Below, piece by piece: positions 59,801-64,000 of a DNA stretch of 64,000 nt. The position numbers and the translations under genes were made by a program. The notes under the pieces were generated by a model. That model saw only the letters and a list, made by a program, of their open reading frames with translations, was not told where the DNA came from and ran no database searches. Numbering within the stretch: position 1 is the stretch's first letter; each line of letters starts with the position of its first letter. The stretch covers positions 141,918,175 through 141,982,174 of the forward strand of contig CM050648.1 in the NCBI GenBank assembly GCA_027574665.1. The letters are read 5' to 3'. This DNA is from Rhynochetos jubatus. Its lineage: Eukaryota > Chordata > Aves > Eurypygiformes > Rhynochetidae.

Positions 59801-61609
59801 TCCTCCTCCTTTGCCCCATGCATGTGCCAATACATACTCACATGCATGCACCAAATGCATACACAGATACACGCACACACTCAAAATAACAAGAACCTTG
59901 AAAATCAGGACCCATATTTTGCAGTCTTCGCTTAGTCCAGCAAAGTATTGTGGCCCCGAGTAAGTAACCCTGGAAAAGATCTCAAGCTAGAGAAAAAATA
60001 GCAGTGTAAAGAGCTGGGCCAGATTTTCTTAGAACAGTTCCATTTTCATGCATCTGGACTGTGCAGGCTAAAGGCCAGTGCACCTGGGCTCCTTCAGCAT
60101 CTGAGGAGCTGCAGCAGAAACCATGAGGTGTCTGGCATGGTCGCTTTGGATACTGCACGTGCACAGCTCCGGTAGCTGAACAAATCATGGGCATATATAA
60201 AAAGGAGGGATGGGGCAGGAAGGGGTAAATTGAGAAGGCCATTCTGAAATCAGGCCAAATATTTTAATGTTTTGTATCTATTTTTTTTGATGCACGATTA
60301 TTAGCTTTGCCTGCCTGTAGGAACAACTTCAGTCAGCTTCCAAACTTGCTTCTAAATTCTGTGTTCTGTTCTTGCAGTACTGCTTGAAGCAGCGGGTCTA
60401 CAGGAGCGCAGAAATGGATGACACCCATTTGGCTCCTGTGAACTTTGTTGCCTTGCTTTTCACATTGCATTTGTGCCAGAAAAGTTTTGTGCATCTGAGA
60501 TGAGAATAGTTCCCTAAGCAGTTTTTTACCTTGGGGAAGTGTCTGGCTGGATGTTGCCAGCAGAGGAGATTGTATAACTCAGCAGATCCCTCATCACACA
60601 TGTCAGATGGGAGAAGTCACTGGAACTTGTCCATGCCACGTAGACTAAAACACCTGATCCTCTAGAAAGTTGAGTAAAACATCCTAGAAAAAATGCCCAG
60701 AAGCTGATATAACTAATATAACAGCAGATAATTCAGGAGAAGTTGCAGGATTTTGCAACGTCTCAAATAGCTGAACAGGCCGCTGCATAAATCTAAGCAG
60801 AAGCCATCTAGCAAATAAGAATGGGCACACTTCAGGAGGTCACTGAAGGGGAGGGGCTGGAGAGGGACTAGCTGGACCTTCTGTTGGACATGGCAGTGTG
60901 AATTTGTCTCCCGGAACAATGCAGCTCGCCACTGGCCCCAGCAGACCTCAGCGGAAAACCCTCTTGCCACCCATTTTCCATATTTGCCCATGCAGTGGCA
61001 GCACCATCTGACCAGTGATCCGCAACTGAGGATCAATGCTAAAGAGCAAAGGGACTCCCACTTTGACAGCAAGGAAGAAAGGAAGGAAGGAGAGAGGGAA
61101 AAGGGCCTTTACAAGAACAAGGATATTGATTTGGCTGCTGAAGTGCAAACGTGGCAAGGAATGTAGGAATGAAGGGAAATAGTTGTGCAACCTGGGAAGT
61201 TAAAATGCAGAGTGACAAGAACGTCCAGGCGTGTGGAAATGAAGGAGCTTCTCCCACTTCAGAAATGTACCATTGAAGAGCAGCTGGAGGGCTAGAGGAG
61301 ACCCTGCAAGTCTCACGCAGCCAGCCCTGCTGAGAATAGGTGCCAGTGGCTGATCAGCCTTCCTCCAGCTCTAAGTTTCAAAGGCAGTAGCTATGTTCTC
61401 CGTGTTTCGCCCATGTATTTGAGGATCAGGGAGGCATTTAGCCCCATTAATCTTTCAGTGGTATGAAAGCTGCAAAGCAAGAGGACAGCTGGAATTCTTC
61501 CTCATGTACATACCATTGCTGATCTACGGCAAAGTCATCTGAACGTGTGTGGAGATGTGGTGAGGGCTGACCCAGCCGACACTTGGATGAATTGCTCGGG
61601 ATACCTTCA
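47866..61609. other. No gene seen
   Basis: About 13.7 kb without a recognisable coding exon or intact repeat. It contains a small CG-rich patch with a good minus-strand splice donor near 49259 and a perfect short palindrome at 59511-59537 (both in the findings). CA/TG-rich short runs lie near 59820-59880. Longest open frames (for example 53674-54177 and 50562-51038 plus) carry no motif. Confidence 0.5.
59511..59537. repeat. Perfect inverted repeat, 13-base arms
   Basis: AATTCTCAAATTC, one T, then GAATTTGAGAATT. A third half-copy (TTCTCAAA) lies on each side, so the site probably grew from a short AATTCTCAA-type repeat. Confidence 0.9.
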
Positions 61610-61672
61610 CGTCGTGGTTTAACTCCAGCTGGCAACTAAGCACCACACAGCCACTCGCTGACTCCCCCCATG
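61610..61672 (-). mobile_element. Fossil LTR end fragment (second avian ERV family)
   Basis: ACGTCGTGGTTTAACTCCAGCTGGCAACTAAGCACCACAC matches the reverse complement of the terminal segment of a widespread avian LTR that ends ...GCTTAGTTGCCAGCTGGGGTTAAACCACGACA. Only the last 60 or so bases of the LTR are present. Confidence 0.7.
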
Positions 61673-64000
61673 GTAGGACGACCTGGTCAAGCCTTGCAGC
61701 TCTGACATGCCATGGCCAACTCAGCCTGGTCTAGGGGACTAAAGTCATGACAAGAAAGCGAAGCACGGCTGCTCAGCAGATGGAAAAAGGCCCCCAGACA
61801 GGCAGTTTTCCCAAACCACAACCCACTGGGGCACTTGCAACAGGGGCTGCTCTTCTCCTGACGAAACCCTTCTGGGGTACGAAATGTCATGAGAAAGGTC
61901 TGGTATTGTCTTTTTTATCTTATTCTTGTTTGTGGCCCTGAGGGAGCGTTAGCACATTGCAATTGCTTTTCCCTATTCTTCTCTCATCTGTGGCTGTTTC
62001 CATGACACCCTTGCCCTGAGGCCATCAGTCCCAGCTGCCATCCCCGGGGGCATCTCCACCTGGTTAAATATAATGAGCAAGAGGACAGAGGATGTTTTCA
62101 GAAGGTGAGACATTTGGATTTTACAAAGAAAGAGCATACTCAGAACACTTCAGTATTAGCTCTATTCACAGGTTGAAAATGCTTGCAGAGAGCATCAGGA
62201 AGGCTGGGAAGAGCTTAGGGAGGACAGCCTGAGCTTTGGCTCTGTGGAGATTCATCAGCAGGTCTCTCTGTGTGGTTGTGCAGCTACGAGAAACCAGCAG
62301 CCCAGCTGCATGTAGCCAGCACGTGCAAACTGAAAGTGCTGGAGTCCACTAATTGCAGCTGAGTGTGTGCTGTGCCATTTCCAAGTCTTGGTCCCTTCCA
62401 TCAGCATCTCAGACAACCCCACATTTCAGCAGCCATTGTGGTGACATCTGGTCCAAAGGCAAGGAGCTCCTGATTTCTTGCTATTTTCTTCATAATAGGG
62501 CTGTTGCTTTCCCTTCATCCACATTCAGGAAAACTGTCTGATGGAGTGCATTCAGCGAGCAAGAGGCACAGAGCTTTCATAATGGCATCAAGAGAAAATG
62601 CTTTCCAGACCCAATGATTCTTTTTATTTATGTCTCTAGTTCTTCTGAGATAAAGATGTGGAACCAAACCCTCACCCTTGCAAACAGATTGAGAATTGAT
62701 CCCAGACCATCAGCATGCCAAGTGAGTGCTCCATGGACTGCAGTGTTAAGATAAAAGTGGGTACCGTCTACTTCAAAGTACAAATCACTGCAGGTGGAGA
62801 AATCAGACCTGCTAACGTGGATAAAGCATGCTCCAAGGGCACCTAACAACACGCATCTGGAGATGCAGCAGAGATCCAGTGGCTCAGCAGGCTCAGGAGT
62901 CCACGTGGACTGAACTCCCACATGACAGCTGTGGGCACACGAGGGAGCAGATCCAATTTCTCGGCCAACAGAAACAAGGTACCTCGCGAGTGTATTTGTG
63001 TTTAGCATTAGACAGCAGCCCAAGCAAAGAGCTGCAGTGCTTGGCAGGACAGTGCTGAATTAATTTCTGCACATGCCATGCTTCAAGCTCTGAAAACTCA
63101 TTTGAATTTAGTCCCCAATTACAGATTTCTTCTCAGTCCTGCCTTGCTGCTTCCTGTGCTAGATTGTGACACCCTGGTGCATTCCTTATCCTGAAAACTT
63201 TCTGTGTTCTGCGGGATTTCACTACCCCTTTTTTTTAGCAAAAAAAAGCTAATTAAAAAAGGCATGTTACAGGAAGTATTTTGGCTTTGTAGGTGAAAAA
63301 GCACATGGCTGAAATGAGTAAACATGGGGAATCTTCCAGCTGAGCTGTTCTCCTGTGAGTGTGTGCACGCCTGCGTTACGTGCTGCAAATGCATTTTTAC
63401 TTGAACTGTTGTCATCTTCACTAGCCATTTTACTATCTTCAAAAGCATAATTTTTAAAGGGCTGTCAACAGTAGGAGACAACACATAGGTTTGTATTCCT
63501 CTCCTGCACTAAGAATAATTCACTTGTCAGATGCCACACTGCTCTCCAGATCAGCTGGTTCTGTGAATAGAAACTACATCCTATGAGCACAGAGAATCCC
63601 TGAGTCACCTCTCTGTCTTCTGATTCATCTTCTCCATATTCGAGCAGCGACAAGCCAGAGGCCTTGGATTGGCTCTGCTGTTCAAGGATTTACGCCATCA
63701 GGTGTTGGTAGCACAATATAAAGCTTAGGAATATAAAAATCTAGCAAAATGTTTATCAACTGCCACTACCCCTCCTACCCAAGTGGTGCCTCAATAGACA
63801 GTGCTGAGATGGTGAATATCCTCTTTTCAAGCCCTGTTGAGGTCCAGGTGGGTGTAAGGGACTCTCACATGCAGGGCAATGTACCTGACACTGCCATCCA
63901 CACTACAGTGAAGGCTGTGTCTGTCACAGGTGCTGGCCCAGCACTGTGGCAGTTGGTTAATATGGGGTGGTGTATTTAACACAAACTTTGGTCTCTGAAT
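61673..64000. other. No gene seen
   Basis: About 2.3 kb to the window edge. A 131-codon minus-strand frame (62628-63023) lacks any motif or splice support. Confidence 0.5.

Noticed and set aside
62628-63023. 131-codon minus-strand frame
   Set aside because: No recognisable family or exon signals.
1-64000. tRNA, rRNA, CRISPR or bacterial operon features
   Set aside because: None seen; all indications are of vertebrate nuclear DNA.

Overview
The window reads as nuclear DNA of a bird, probably a neoavian. It contains CR1 LINEs with the avian 3' tail (tandem ATTCTATG-like octamers), an ancient amniote CR1 with a younger CR1 nested in it, a few degraded MIR-like SINE fragments, and fossil LTRs of endogenous retrovirus families that I recognise as widespread in neoavian genomes. 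Genes have introns, there is one clear CpG island, and no bacterial or phage features are present.

One protein-coding gene can be supported. CLBA1 (clathrin-binding box of aftiphilin containing 1) lies on the minus strand between about 1.67 kb and 11.5 kb. It has five coding exons (10175-9699, 7098-6950, 5485-5356, 3894-3784, 2355-2188). All have canonical splice sites and matching phases and together give a protein of 344 residues. Its promoter is very probably the CpG island at about 10.96-11.9 kb, with a noncoding first exon ending near 11451. A polyadenylation signal lies at 1692-1697. The product should be a small adaptor-binding protein of AP-1/clathrin traffic, with a WGDF gamma-ear motif, the aftiphilin-type clathrin-binding region and acidic-aromatic motifs.

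Layout: 1-640, partial CR1 (minus). 641-1460, no gene. 1461-1655, CR1 tail (minus). About 1670-11500, CLBA1, with an LTR fragment in intron 3 just beyond a splice donor. 10960-11900, CpG island. 12419-13140, CR1 carrying a short telomere-like run. 13.1-64 kb, no recognisable coding exon: a solo LTR at 18.4-19.5 kb, old CR1 at 27.9-28.4 kb, nested CR1s at 32.2-33.6 kb, a CR1 tail at 42.8-43.1 kb, MIR-like fragments at 42-48 kb, simple repeats, and small LTR pieces near 36.5 and 61.6 kb. This 50 kb is intergenic, or intron or regulatory DNA of something not visible here. I list three splice-bracketed stretches as weak exon candidates.

I found no convincing novel multi-gene system. The points most worth a second look are the LTR and G-rich tract beside the CLBA1 splice donor, the nested CR1 pair, the long gene-free flank at a place where other vertebrates have a neighbour gene, and the telomere-like run inside a CR1.
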